Shown: piece after piece, positions 49,860 through 63,700 of the stretch
Layout: every line of letters starts with the position of its first letter
How positions within the stretch are numbered: position 1 is the first letter of the stretch
From: Ridgeia piscesae
Taxonomy: Eukaryota; Annelida; Polychaeta; Sabellida; Siboglinidae
DNA: 64,000 nucleotides
Reading direction: 5' to 3'
NCBI GenBank assembly: GCA_025642075.2
Contig: JAODUO010000193.1
Location: forward strand, 62,001-126,000
The notes under the pieces: model-generated
What the model was told of the DNA's origin: nothing
What the model saw: only the letters and a program-made list of their open reading frames with translations
Database searches by the model: none
Position numbers and translations under genes: made by a program

Positions 49860-50690
49860 AGTACAGCCCAGCTGTTCAATAGTTAGCACATATATAATCT
49901 CTCTAAAGTTATTCACTGTACAGAGGTTTTAAACTTTAGTCATTATGTATGACGAGTATTAAATTGACTCACACCGTTTAGTAATATATCACATACAGTA
50001 GGATTTACTGTATTATTGCACCAATCCACATTAAAAGTAAACTTATATGAACATTTTGAACCTAAATTGTGTGACGAACTATCAGTACATGATGTAAATC
50101 TATAAAAAAAATCAATACAAAACCACAAAGTATGGTGCTGTAGTTGGTAGAAAACAGGACGCAATTTTGTTAATTCATATAACATGATGACACTACAAAA
50201 ATACATGCTCCATAAGATGATACAATCTGCATACTGAGCATTACAGTAAGACACAAGACTGTGAAAGTAAACCACTAACCAGTCTATGGCAAACTTAACA
50301 AAATGCACTGGTAACAAATTGTTTGTGGAAGTAAAACTACACCATCTAAAAATATCCAATTGCATAAAATGCCTGCTTCAATTTTGGCACATAGTATTAC
50401 CACATTATGTTCATGTGCCATGGGTCTGATCATTCATAAAATGGATAATTTTGACAATGTGGAATCGGAGAATTTCTTTAACAATAACAACAAATAGTGG
50501 TATATGTCCCATAGTGAAGACTACAACTCACAAACACACTTCGAATATAGCCACTCATTTTAGGAACCATATCAACACCCCAGTTAAAATAACAAAACTA
50601 ATGTGTAAGTACCCATATACACACTTTCTGCATGCATGCACATACATGCGCGCACACACCCACCCATGCACACATGCCTGCATATTTATT
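49860..50690. other. Intergenic between convergent genes
   Basis: AT-rich, no supported gene. A - strand AATAAA (complement of 50695-50700) is a possible poly(A) signal for the hydroxylase gene, about 550 bp beyond its stop. Confidence 0.35.
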
Positions 50691-51250
50691 TTTGGCTTTA
50701 ATGCATAGTTTATGATAATAATATCAGTTAAATAAATATCACATCACACAGCATATCAGAACGTGGCTGAGATCTGTAAACTCACATGCGCTAGTATCAA
50801 CATAATGTAATAGGATGCTAATCACGTTAAAAGGAGGTCATATAAAAGACTACTGATTTAACAAAAGCAAAACGTGACCAGAGTAACAATGCCCCCAGCC
50901 CAGAACTATCTGTAAATCAGAGAGCTAAACTCCCCTACAAATCATGCAATAAAATATGTCTATTCATAATCTAGGCCATATTAGATGCTATAGTGGCCAA
51001 TACGTCGCCTGTGCAAGCCACAACTAATCTGGAGCGATGCGACCAAATACAAAGGTTTTATGAAAGACTTCCTGCAAAGAACTACCGGGTGTGGTGTAGG
51101 TTGGACACATTCTTTCAAACTCATTGGGGCGCAAGAAACCTAACACATTCAGACAGCACAAATATAACTACAGCAGAAGCAGTTTTAATTCCGGAAAGCG
51201 ATCATGTTTTTACCGCGCAGTTTCCTCTCTCCTGGAGCCTCTCTTTGAGA

Positions 51251-51472
51251 TCATAGTTCCTCGTGAGACTGAGCGGGGGCCGGTCCTTCGGCTCTATGCT
51301 TCAGCTCGTTGATGATGTTCCGTGCAAGGTCGTGACCTGCCTCGCTGTATCGGGGGTCCAAGGTGAACCAGAGGGCTATCGCACATCGTTGTCCGTTCAA
51401 CACGGCCTTGACCCCGTGGAAGTGGCTGGCATTGAAGCCAACCAGACGACCAAGTGTGGGTTTTATCTCCGA
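51251..51472 (-). CDS. Hydroxylase terminal exon ending in HEEL
   Basis: Acceptor TTTTACAG, 73 codons and stop. Encodes SEIKPTLGRLVGFNASHFHG, KAVLNGQRCAIALWFTLDP and a tail ending AQSHEEL. It supplies the distal iron His and the 2OG Arg of domain B plus a KDEL-like ER-retention signal. The preceding intron is 4.45 kb, with a LINE fragment and a 12-bp repeat array. Confidence 0.92.
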   Translation of the reverse strand, partial: SEIKPTLGRLVGFNASHFHGVKAVLNGQRCAIALWFTLDPRYSEAGHDLARNIINELKHRAEGPAPAQSHEEL

Positions 51473-54400
51473 CTGTAAAACAGATTTTGGGGCAGTGAAA
51501 TTCTGCCACAGTAATTTCAATTCTGGAATTGGTGTTACATTTAAAAAAGTAACTAAAAAGACTGGTGAAAATTCGCCTGATAAAATAATAGCTTTTTCAC
51601 TAATGGTATCAATTACATAATTGTAACATTTTGCCTTATTAAAATTAAATAATTGGGATATCAGAAAATGTAGCAAATTAATTAAATAAGTTGACTGTTG
51701 ATTAGAAAGAGTACAGTATGTCATAACAGCCAAACTGAATTGGACTCGATACACAAGCAGAAGCCAGTGCAACTGTTAAGTAGGGGTATTGGTGGTGAGA
51801 AATGGGGGCGAGGGATCTTCAGTACAATTCTGCATATGTTGGAGTTTAGATAAGTTATTTTTGGCAATGTTGTGTAGAAGTGAGTTACAATAGTCGAGTT
51901 GACTAGTAATTAATTTTACTGATATTATTTTAGCAACTGCTAAAGAGCATTGATGCCAAATTTGACAGAAATCATGAATATGACAGAAACATGATTTGTA
52001 TATTTTAGCAATGCACTGGTGAAAGCAAAAATCACTGTCAAACACAACACCTAAAACTGAATAATAATAAATGTTTTAAGTTGATCAGTTGATCATCATA
52101 TTTACATGGCATGAAAACTTGCTGCAATTACATACACTAAAACGTAGCTAACTCAAAGTTGGCCTGACATGGGAAACGCTAATTAAGTTATCCATAATTG
52201 ATGTGTTTGTATTGTATTTACACAACACTGAGTCTTTTCAGGACAGGGGCTAATGGCTTCATTTACATGGTTATTCTGAGTTACTGAAGAAGTATGAGTA
52301 AACACCAGTGAACTAGTTATTGACAAGTGTATGAGGTTAACATTCCTCGTCACAAATGTTTCGTATTTGTTTTGGACATAAGTCACATAACCGAAGATAT
52401 TTTTAACTGGCCTTAATACAACATGATAGCAGCTTTAGTTTGTTCACACAAAGTCATGTCACATGAGACATACAAGTGAGTTGGTTAGTCTTTCTCAACG
52501 CCAAGTTGTGAGTGCAGCTGTAAACATGTTTACTGGCATGGTTTGTCATCAGTTGAGCCCTTCACTGAAGGTTAGGCCGAACATCTTCATGTGATTGTTT
52601 AACAGAATTGTCTCACTCACTGGGAGTGTGAGTCACCTTGATAAACAGGATTTTAAAAGTTGACATCTTCTTGCATTTCCCTTCAACATTTTCTTATTGT
52701 TCTGTGCTTACCTACATCTTTCATTGTTCCACTGTTTATGGTGGATTAGCTTACATGTGTAAAAGTTTACATCTTATTTGAAATTACTTGTGCTAATTAT
52801 ATTAAATGTCAGTAATTCATTCACTTATTCACTAGTGCATTGGACACTTTGTATTATAGGAACTCATGATGGTGACCGACTTAAGTTGATCTAATGTGTA
52901 TTAATTACTACATGTACTACTACATGTCCTCTACATGTACTCCACGTGTACTACTACATGTACTCTACATGTACTCTACATATACTATTACATGTACTCT
53001 ACATGTACTACTACATGTACTCTACATGTACTCTACTAATGTACTCTACATGTACTACTACATGTACTCTACATGTACTACTACATGTACTCTACATGTA
53101 CTACTACATGTACTCTACATGTACTCTACATGTACTCTACATGTACTCTAAATGTACTACTACGTGTACTCTACATGTACTATTACATGTACTCTACATG
53201 TACTACTACATGTATTACTACATGTACTCTACATGTACTACTACATGTACTCTACATGTACTACATGTACTATACATGTACTCTACATGTACTACTACAT
53301 GTACTCTACATGTATCTACATGTACTACTACATGTACTACTACATGTACTACTACATGTACTACTACATGTACTACTACATGTACTACTACATGTACTAC
53401 TACATGTACTACTACATGTACTCTACATGTACTACTACATGTACTCTACATGTACTACTACATGTACTACTACATGTACTCTACATGTACTACTACATGT
53501 ACTCTACATTTACTATTACATGTACTACTACATGTATTCTACATTTACTCTACATGTACTACTACATATACTACCGGGTACTACATGTACTATTACATGT
53601 ACTACTACATGTACTCTACATGTACTCTACATGTACTACTACATGTACTCTACATGTACTATTACATGTACTACTACATGTACTACATGTACTACATGTA
53701 CTACTACATGTACTACATGTACTACTACATGTACTACATGTACTACTACATGTACTACTACATGTACTACCACATGTTACTACATGTACTACTACATGTA
53801 CTACATGTACTACATGTACTACTACATGACTACTACATGCAGGAAACACTGCTTAGCTGGTGAGTAACAGGAAAAAACAAAGGAAAAGAACAGCCGGTTT
53901 CATTCACAATGATCTGACACATTTAGGAGCAATCTCAAAGAAATGATGCCAGAGATTACGTCAGATTGGTTTAATGGGTTAGCAGCTGTTAAGTTTAGTC
54001 TCAGGTATTCTTTTTTCAAACAGCTGAGAAAAAATGATTTGTTTTTATCACAGTTCACAAGAGTACTGACGTTGGGTGAAGGCACTATACATGCCAGGCC
54101 CACTGGCAGTGTCGTGCCATCAGACAGAAATGGCACGAGATGAACACACAGTTGTGCATGGAGCCATGGACCGTCTCAAAGTTACGTGTACTAGCAGCAG
54201 CTAGAGGGTTTGATATTAAATAATAGGAGTTTCATATGGTGTCATATATGGGTGTTTTGAGAATATCCTTTATCACCAACAAAGGAAACCAGAAAAGAAA
54301 CATGACACTAGAATATTTGGGTGAGGGAAAGGTTAATTAGTTGCAATAAACATGCCCTGGCAAATGTTTAGGAGAACCATTGTTTACTAATCTAGAAGTC

Positions 54401-55461
54401 ATTTCCCGTGTTTTATGACATAGAAAGGGTCACCAGATTAATTTCGTTGACAACAATAAGGCACGCAGAAACACGATGTAAACAACTCCAGCAAACCAGA
54501 ACAAATTATGTAACCAAACCATTTTTTTAATTTTCTCCCATAAATCATGGTGATTAAGTAAATATTATAAATTACTTTAACTCTAGGAACACTATACCAG
54601 TAAACAACAATTAATAATAGACGCTATTAAATAAAGCAGAGCAATACAGTAGCTTCACCAGCAAACACTGATGCAAAGTAAAATGTAGAGAGAAATTACA
54701 AGGAATGCCGTAACAGTTTCGAGCAGAATTATTTAGGCTGTGGAGAGACAGTGACAAGTGCTTCTTGTTTGAAGTCCAACTGCAGCAGACAGGTATAGAC
54801 ACTGCTCTCATCTACAGCTTATTTACACATTTTGTTCAATAATAAACAAAACCCACTTTATCGTGGACATTGTGAACTGACAATCAGCAATACACAGCTG
54901 AATAAACACTGACTAGGCCAGTCATCTCACATGGCCCAGTAGTGATGGCTGATGATTCCTAGGTACATTACCAATACTTTATGATATAGAAGAAATATGG
55001 CTATATTCTGCATTTATAGTGACTATGCAGTTTCCAATTTAAAAAAGTGTAGGTATATTTATGGGAAAACGCAGTGGAATTTGTTGGAGTTTGTATATGC
55101 TGTAGTCTGACAGTGGCTGACACCAGCAGCAGTGGAAGTCAGCAAATAGTTGGGCAGATTTCCAGAGAAGCCCAGAAGATTGATTAGATGATAAACAACC
55201 ACACTCAACCCGAGTTTGCGTGCTATTGGCTGATGAACTATTGGAATAACAATGATGTCAACTGTCAAGTTAATATACAAATTTCAACAAAACACCTGGT
55301 GTCTTGGCATGTCACTTGTTGACAAAGATATTCAGATTTAATCTAACAGACAGGACATAGAACAAACCAGGACAACACTGTAAGACTCGTGTATGTGACC
55401 TGAGCAAAGGTGCAAGCAATTATGTGGTGTGCAAAATAAAACTGGAAAACAAAATAAACAA

Positions 55462-55532
<71 letters not shown>

Positions 55533-58500
55533 ACATTAGCAGCTATTTAGGTTAGTTGCTTCACAGCTAAAAATCTGAACAGACCCAGAACTAAACATTT
55601 CACTGTCGCAAAAAACAACACGACAATACTGATTGCTAAGAATATTTCCCCTAAATATAGTGAGTTTGTAAGGAGAATCCATCTTTAACAAAAGTGCACT
55701 GTTAAATTTAAGGAGCTTTTTCAAAATGCTGCAATTTCAGCAAGGACACTATTTCCATGACACACCACTGATGATGTACCAGTGGTGTACCCTGGTGTTG
55801 GCAGTTTTCAACATACAAGATCAATGTGAACTCATTAGAATGTTAATAAAAAAAACAGGCCCTGAGGTTGGGTTCTCTCAGTGACAGGCGTGAAGGAAGT
55901 CCACAGCTCACAGAAACAACCTACCTGTGTGCTGAGATTCTTGTGAGCAAAGACAAATTCTCCCCCCTCGAAGTCCCCTATTTAGGTAAAGAACAGCACT
56001 GAAAGAGACACAAGAATTGTCAACAACAACAACAACACTAATATGACTTCTCAGGAATATTCTCATCTGGATGTAACAAACATGTGCTATTTTCAAATAA
56101 ATTGCAAAAATTCTTTGTGCCCCTGGGATGACTTTGTGGTAATACATAATCCTTGTAAATGATTTGACAGAATGAGAAGGAACATTATCAAAGTCTTCTC
56201 AACCTGCCCCAAATCAAATAAACTGTACTATGATAAGCAATCGTTATCCATATCAAGTAACATAACTTTGTATTTACTACCTATTTTGAAATGTTTAATA
56301 TTAACAACATTCATCATGGGATCAACCATGCTGTCACAGGCTACATCATACAAGTATACTATAAAGCAATATTGTATCAATTACATTATAAATACATTGT
56401 AAACTAAGCTGCCAATATGTGGCAATATTCTGAAATTTAAGGAAAATGAAATCCATAAAAAATGCATCTATAATGCAGAAATACTGTTATCACCATAAAT
56501 CAAATGAATGTTTATAAAATACTTTAGATTTATGGGTAAATACTAGTGAATGTGCCTAGATGTTTGAAAACGATTGCACAAGTGTTTATAAATTATAAAC
56601 AATAACAGATGTGTAAATAACAGAAGCATAAAATATCACATTTGTTTACATTCAATAAAATACACACACCAAATAGCAAATGACTAAATACAGTGGCAAT
56701 ATATGCCATACTCGCAACAAATTCATCATAAGAAAATGCTGATACAAATACTTTTATAAGAGTGAATAAAAACAAAATTGCAAATTAATATTTAATCACA
56801 TTTTAATAAGAGTCAAGCAGAGAGAAACGAAACAGATGTCTGCCCATTCTGTGCTGTTAATGTCATGAGCTGAAACAATTTCAACATGCCCTTCGTGTGC
56901 TCTCACAAAATTCTGTCAAAGGGAAAAAAGCATGACATTTCCAATTAATAACTACCAACCTGTAATCTCGTTCGATGTAGGCAGGTGGCTCCCTCACACA
57001 GGAGCCGTCGGGTTGAATGGCGCAGTTGTCTGAATGAATGGGATGACTCATGTCTGTGCGATCTACATTACTGTCTGAAAGAAAGTGGCCACCATATCAT
57101 ATCTCTAGCTGCATTTAACGTGTCCTTCAACAAAACTAATAATAAGAATATATTTAATAAAACCAATATGAAGTGCATTACTCTAACAAAATGTGTATCT
57201 AAAAATACAGATATAATTATGAATATGTAAGTACAAAGTTGACTACTGCATAGCTTACTACTCATTACATAGTAGAAACTAAATAGAAAATGAAGACAAA
57301 GCTAGATCACACTGCTTTGATAATCATAATCTGAGATAACATTTCCTGTAGATAAAAATTATGCAAGACACAAATTACTAAACGGTGAAGTCAGTAGAAT
57401 CCTCATTAATAGAAACTCATGGCATCATGGTCATATTATGTGTACAATACAGATGAGTTATCAACAGAGTAAACATGACCAGTTAACAAGGAATTATGCT
57501 CACCGTTGACAGCTGTTCGACACACCATATGAGTGAAGTCGTGGTACAGAGGCTGGTGAAGGTCAAAGTAGGCACGCACAAGGTCACGAGCAAAGTCACT
57601 CAGATCAAGGTAACGTTCAACTGATGCGATGCTTACTACATGTTCCCTGGCCAGCTAGAAACAGCAAAACAACATTTGTATCTCAACACGTCACTATAAT
57701 TAATTATTTGTTCATTCCACTGCATGTTAGAAAGATGCCAATTTTTTAAAGATAAATACCTGACTGCTCTCTAGGATACCAACTGTATTTCTTAGTTATT
57801 GTTAGCCATTAAATACACAGGTATCCATTTAAAAAATTAACTATTAAAACCAACATAATAATAATGTTAAAACAAATACGACTCCATTCATGAAATATAA
57901 AGTATCAATCGATAACTAAACTCACAAAACAAAACATTAATGTAGCATTATAATCTGCAAGTTCTGCGTATGATTTTCCAAGTGTAACTGGAACAAGAAG
58001 AAACTGAATTTAACATGTTTGTATATTTAAAACATCACGGTTAAACACAATAAAATAATCTTTATAGTAAACTGCCTGGAGTGTTTTGACACTAGTGCTA
58101 GGGCATCTACAACCACTGGACAGTTGTAGACAGAACAACAAATCATATTATTCAGGCCTAATAATGCCGACTAGTGTAACTGGTATGCAGGCCAGTGTCT
58201 TTCTCTGTGTGCTGTACAACTTCACAAGCGCTTCTGGAATCGCTAAATGTGGTACACTGTACATAGATTCTTGGGGGAATTTCTCGTCAGAGTTAGCTCC
58301 ACCTGATTCTGAGATAAGTTATATAGGTAATTAGGTATTATATAGGAGATGAGTATGGAAAATTGTGGGTAGTACAATACAACATATCATTATCACTGTA
58401 ACATCACTCATAGGTTACTCTTCCTGTGGTGAATTGTGGTGGATCAGTAATATGCAACAAATGGAGTTTGTTAAGTGTATCTAAGCATGAAATAGCAGCT

Positions 58501-60712
58501 AATATTTTTTTTAAACATAATGGCAACATAACTATCTGTCTCAGAGTGACTTGATAAAGATATTTAGATGTGTTGAGATATAAGGCTGGAACATAAATTT
58601 ACAGCAACACTCAACAGTGCTTACGTATAACCTGTGTACAAAATATGGTAATAAGAAAAATTTCAGCTTCGTGCAAACAGGATGAAGCATGCAACGATAC
58701 ATTGTAATAGGGTGAAAACAAACTTGCAAACAAAGTAAGAGACAGGTAAACATAGTGGACAACATGTAAACATAGTGGACAACATGTAAACATAGTGGAC
58801 AACATGTAAACATAGTGGACAATATGCAAACAGGTTGAGAAACATGCAGATGGTAAAACATGCAAACTACATTTTAAACTGAACATATACACAGTGGTTG
58901 TATTTAGAAGAACACAAGTGCAAGTTAGCTGGTAAAAGCAGTTGCATAAGAAACAGTAGTAAACCTAAGAGCCATGCTGAGTAGGTTACAAACCAACACC
59001 GAATACCTGAAGGCAACGGTGCCGATTTCTTCATTTCACCAACCTCAGCTGCTCGCAGTACAGTCACTCCGGAGAATGTTTCGTGACGAGTGTGAGGGGA
59101 TGTGTCACGTTGCCCACCCCGGTCAGGGTACCCATCTCCTTGCAAGCCACCCACCTGATAGTACCACACAACACACCCATCACCATCACAACACACATTT
59201 ACCTACACACCCATCTGATGGCACCACACGACACACCCATCACCATCACAACACACATTTACCTACACACCCACCTGATGGCACCACACGACACACCCAT
59301 CACCATCACAACACACATTTACCTACACACCCATCTGATGGCACCACACGACACACCCATCACCATCACAACACACATACACACCCATCTGATAGTACCA
59401 CACAACACACCCATCACCATCACAACACACATTTACCTACACACCCACCTGATGGCACCACACAACACACCCATCACCATCACAACACACATTTACCTAC
59501 ACACCCACCTGATAGTACCACACAACACACCCATCACCATCACAACACACATTTACCTACACACCCATCTGATAGTACCACACAACACACCCATCACCAT
59601 CACAACACACATTTACCTACACACCCATCTGATAGTACCACACAACACACCCATCACCATCACAACACACATTTACCTACACACCCATCTGATGGCACCA
59701 CCTGACACACCCATCACCAAGGGGTGACACAGAATACATTTACCTACACACCCACCTGATGGCACCACCTGACACACCCATCACCAAGGGGTGACACAGA
59801 ATACATTTACCTACACACCCACCTGATGGCACCACACGACACACCCATCACCAAGGGGGGAACAGAACACACTTATCTACACACCCACCTGATGGCACCA
59901 AATGTTTCCAGAAATATTAAAAGCTCCTGTCCAATTCAGTTTGTTGCTCGTCTTGTGTCAGACACAGATATAACCTCTGTAGTACGTACTATTAGTACTA
60001 CGTACAATGTAGCATACTAACCTCTTTGTACAAGTTTACTATTTGGTTTTGGTAAATCATCAAATAAACTATTAAATAATGTTTCACCTGGCTGGTCAAA
60101 AAGTTGTAATAATTTGGAAAATTTGCCTGATTCTATACATGGTTGTTCCCTCTTAACAGTTACCTGATTTAACAATTAAAGTTCAACTCTTTGATGATTT
60201 TATCAGAGAATATATATTCTTTATTACACTGACGACAAAATCATATTCACAGACATGAATAACAGCAAACCTGATTTGTGACAGTGATTTTTCTGACGAA
60301 CTACTATGATTTCACAGAATGAAAACATTGCTCTAGTTTGTTTAAACAACTATCTTTTAATATTTGTTGCATGGGAAATAAAACTTAACTTCAGTGGATT
60401 TCAAAAAATGTATATGTAACAATTTCAAGAAATGTGTATGTAACAGAATAAGTTGACTTAATAACATATTGAAAATTAGAAATAAAAGGTTATTAACCCT
60501 TTAAAGTTGGTTATCCTGCTGTAACAGATGCTAGATTAACATATATTAATGTTTTATGAATAAAAACAACAACTATCAATTACCTGGATAAGTTTCAAAG
60601 ATGCGTTCATTTAAGGAAATATTTTAACTAGAACTTTTTAAAGTTTATCTAGTTTTAAAACATGAGTTTCAACTAATTATAAAGGACTTTTTAATGATAG
60701 CAAGCATAGTGG

Positions 60713-60771
<59 letters not shown>

Positions 60772-63700
60772 GTGTGTAAACACTATTCTTTATATTCTAA
60801 TAAAAACGTTATCACTAATGACAATGACATGAAGGCAGAGGAGCATGTCTTGTGCCTTATGTGGCCTTGACAAGGGTTAGTAACTCTCTACCACCAACCT
60901 TAAGAAAAACATTCAAACAGCGATTAAACCCCACCACCTGAGTAGGTAGTCAATACTAGGTACTAGGTACCAAGCCATTAACCCTTTGCAAATTGCAGCC
61001 TGCACACGTGGACGAAAGCACTGCTCCTGATACCCTAAGTTAGATACCTTTACAGCACGGGTGACAGTAAGACCTGTGAAGTGTTCATGTGACGTCAGGG
61101 CGGTCTCACCCTTACATGCATAACCATCTCCTTGCACACCAACAGTCTGTAATATTTGAAATAAATACGCATTTGTAACAAATTTCTTTATCTGACTGCT
61201 TCAGAATGGAATTGATTTCAAACATACAAGAATATTTTAATTGTTTCAGTTTCATGGCCTGTAAACATTGTTTACTGTGTAAGATTTTTTTTAGATCAAT
61301 GAAACAATTTCAAATGAAATTATCTACTTAAATTTGTTCTGGGTGCTCGACTTCTACACTTGCTTAAAATGTTACAATCAGATTACTGTTGTCATAACGA
61401 ATATTTAATCAAATCACTGTTCCCACTATCTTGACTTAGTCAAGTTAGTGTGGTTTCCAACAATAGAGGTTAACATTGTACCTACATTGACAAGTTCTTT
61501 CAGAATTCTGCAGTCCTCCTTTGTAGCTACATTGTCAGCAACAAAGCGCTCTGTTCCATTCAGCTGAGACTGGGTCAGTGTGATGTTATAGCTTCTTTCT
61601 TCAAACAACATCTCCAGAGATCTGTTCCACGACTGTTGAGACCTAAACAACAACACAGTTGTCTCAATTACCCATATTTGGTACAAAAAGCCAATGAACA
61701 TTAACGTTGTTAACCCTTTAGACCTCAAAAGTTGGCCAAACCCACCTGAGTATTTACTCCTCAAGTCGCCTAAACCCGCCCGAATATATTAGCGTACTTG
61801 TTTGATCTATTGCAGAGGTGCTCTCTCGAAGATAGATTCAACTTGAAGGATTAACATAGTAGCAATGCATTGTGGGTATTTCTGGCCACCGTTACTATTG
61901 AACTTTTCGGAGTTTCATGCATTTTTTCAAACTGCCCCAGTTTTTGAGTTAGCAAAATGGCGACAGCTGGTCTGAAGCATTTGTTCACATTTCTATTTTC
62001 ATAAGAATGTTCATTTTCTAAGAGTTGCTGGCACAAAACGTCTGACAAAATCTAAGAGTATTTACAACAAAAACATCTGTCAAGTCACAGTACCAGCAAT
62101 ATTAATGACAACTGCCAACAAACCCTCAGGTGTACCAACACACATCACCTAACATGTCAAATGATGCTATATTCATTCACGGACAAATATCAGGGGTTAC
62201 GTAAACACTGCTTGACTGTGTGCCCCTTCTGAGTAGGTTCCCCAGGCACTCACCCAGTCTCCAGCTGTAGTTCGTCCAGGAGATCGAATGCTTCGCGGTG
62301 CGTTTTCTCTGCGTACTCGGGACTGAAAGTATACCACATGGCCACCGCACAGCGGCGCCCTCTCTTGACAGCCTTCACTCCATGGTAGTCGCTCGACTCG
62401 AAGCCCACCAGTCTCCCACACTTTGGTCTCACAGTTGTCTGTGGGAATCAAAATAAAATTTACAACAACGAGACAGTAATAATGATACTAGTCAATAATA
62501 AAACGTATTGATAATGGTTAGACTTAAAATAAGGCTTTTCGTCTTTTTATAACGTCCTTAATGCTAGATGATATACTGCTCATGAAATTGTATTTACTGT
62601 GTTTGAAAAAACATTTGCAACTTGAATGTTTCAACTCTGAACATTTTCAAATTGTACACAAACCATTCAGATTCCAATTCACTTTATTGGCAACACTGCA
62701 GAGTTCAACTTGGTTAACCAGTAGATTTTAGCAGCTTACAAGACAACTGATTCAATAATCAAACTGCTAATAATGACCACCTCAGGTTGATTCCATAGTT
62801 TGTGTCAACATTTAGGTAAGAAATTACGTATCATGTTTTGCCAAAATAAAAATAATACACCGAGTAGCATATCTATGTAGGCACATACATTCAGATGAAG
62901 GCAATGACTATTCGCTTTGTCAACGGAGTTAAATACGTACCTGTACACTCATATTTCGGTGTGCCCAGAAAAAGTCTCCACCTTCAAAATCGTCATTGAG
63001 ATAAATTAGACCCCTGCAAAACAAACAGAACTAATGACCAACACACTTGATGCTGGCTGAAGATTCCATAACACACATGGAGCTAGCTGAAAATTCCATA
63101 ACACACTTGGAGCTGGCTGAAGATTCCATAACACACTTGGAGCTAGCTGAAGGTTCCATAACACACTTGGTGCTAGCTGAAGGTTCCATAACACACTTGG
63201 TGCTAGCTGAAGGTTCCATAACACTATTGGAGCTAGCTGAAGGTTCCATAACACACTTGGTGCTAGCTGAAGGTTCCATAACACTATTGGTGCTAGCTGA
63301 AGGCTCCATAACACTATTGGAGCTAGCTGAAGGTTCCATAACACTATTGGAGCTAGCTGAAGATTCCATAACACACTTGGAACTAGTTGAAGATTCCATA
63401 ACACACTTGGAGCTAGCTGAAGATTGCATAACAACACAACTACAGATGACACACATTCCTGATGAGGGTCTGGTACAGGTTTTACACAGACTGATGTCCT
63501 ACGTATTAGTACAGAATAAGTATGAGATGTTTGAACTACATATTAAAGATGAATAACTGGTAACCTATAAATATGACTGAGTGCTGGCCGACATAACACA
63601 ATTTTGACCAAATAATTTTAACAATAGCTAAACATAACAAAGACAAGTGAAATGTCTTGGCAGCCTTGTTGTGAAGATTAAAAATAGATCCTGGACAGTT

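Noticed and set aside
52894..53867. Tyr/Met/Leu/His-rich frames of 225-305 codons
   Set aside because: Translations of the ACTACTACATGT array.
58974..59727. His/Thr-rich + strand frame of 243 codons
   Set aside because: The 60-bp minisatellite is a multiple of three, so it stays open. The real coding here is a short exon on the opposite strand.
63006..63556. Decapeptide-repeat frames on both strands
   Set aside because: 30-bp intronic minisatellite; not coding.
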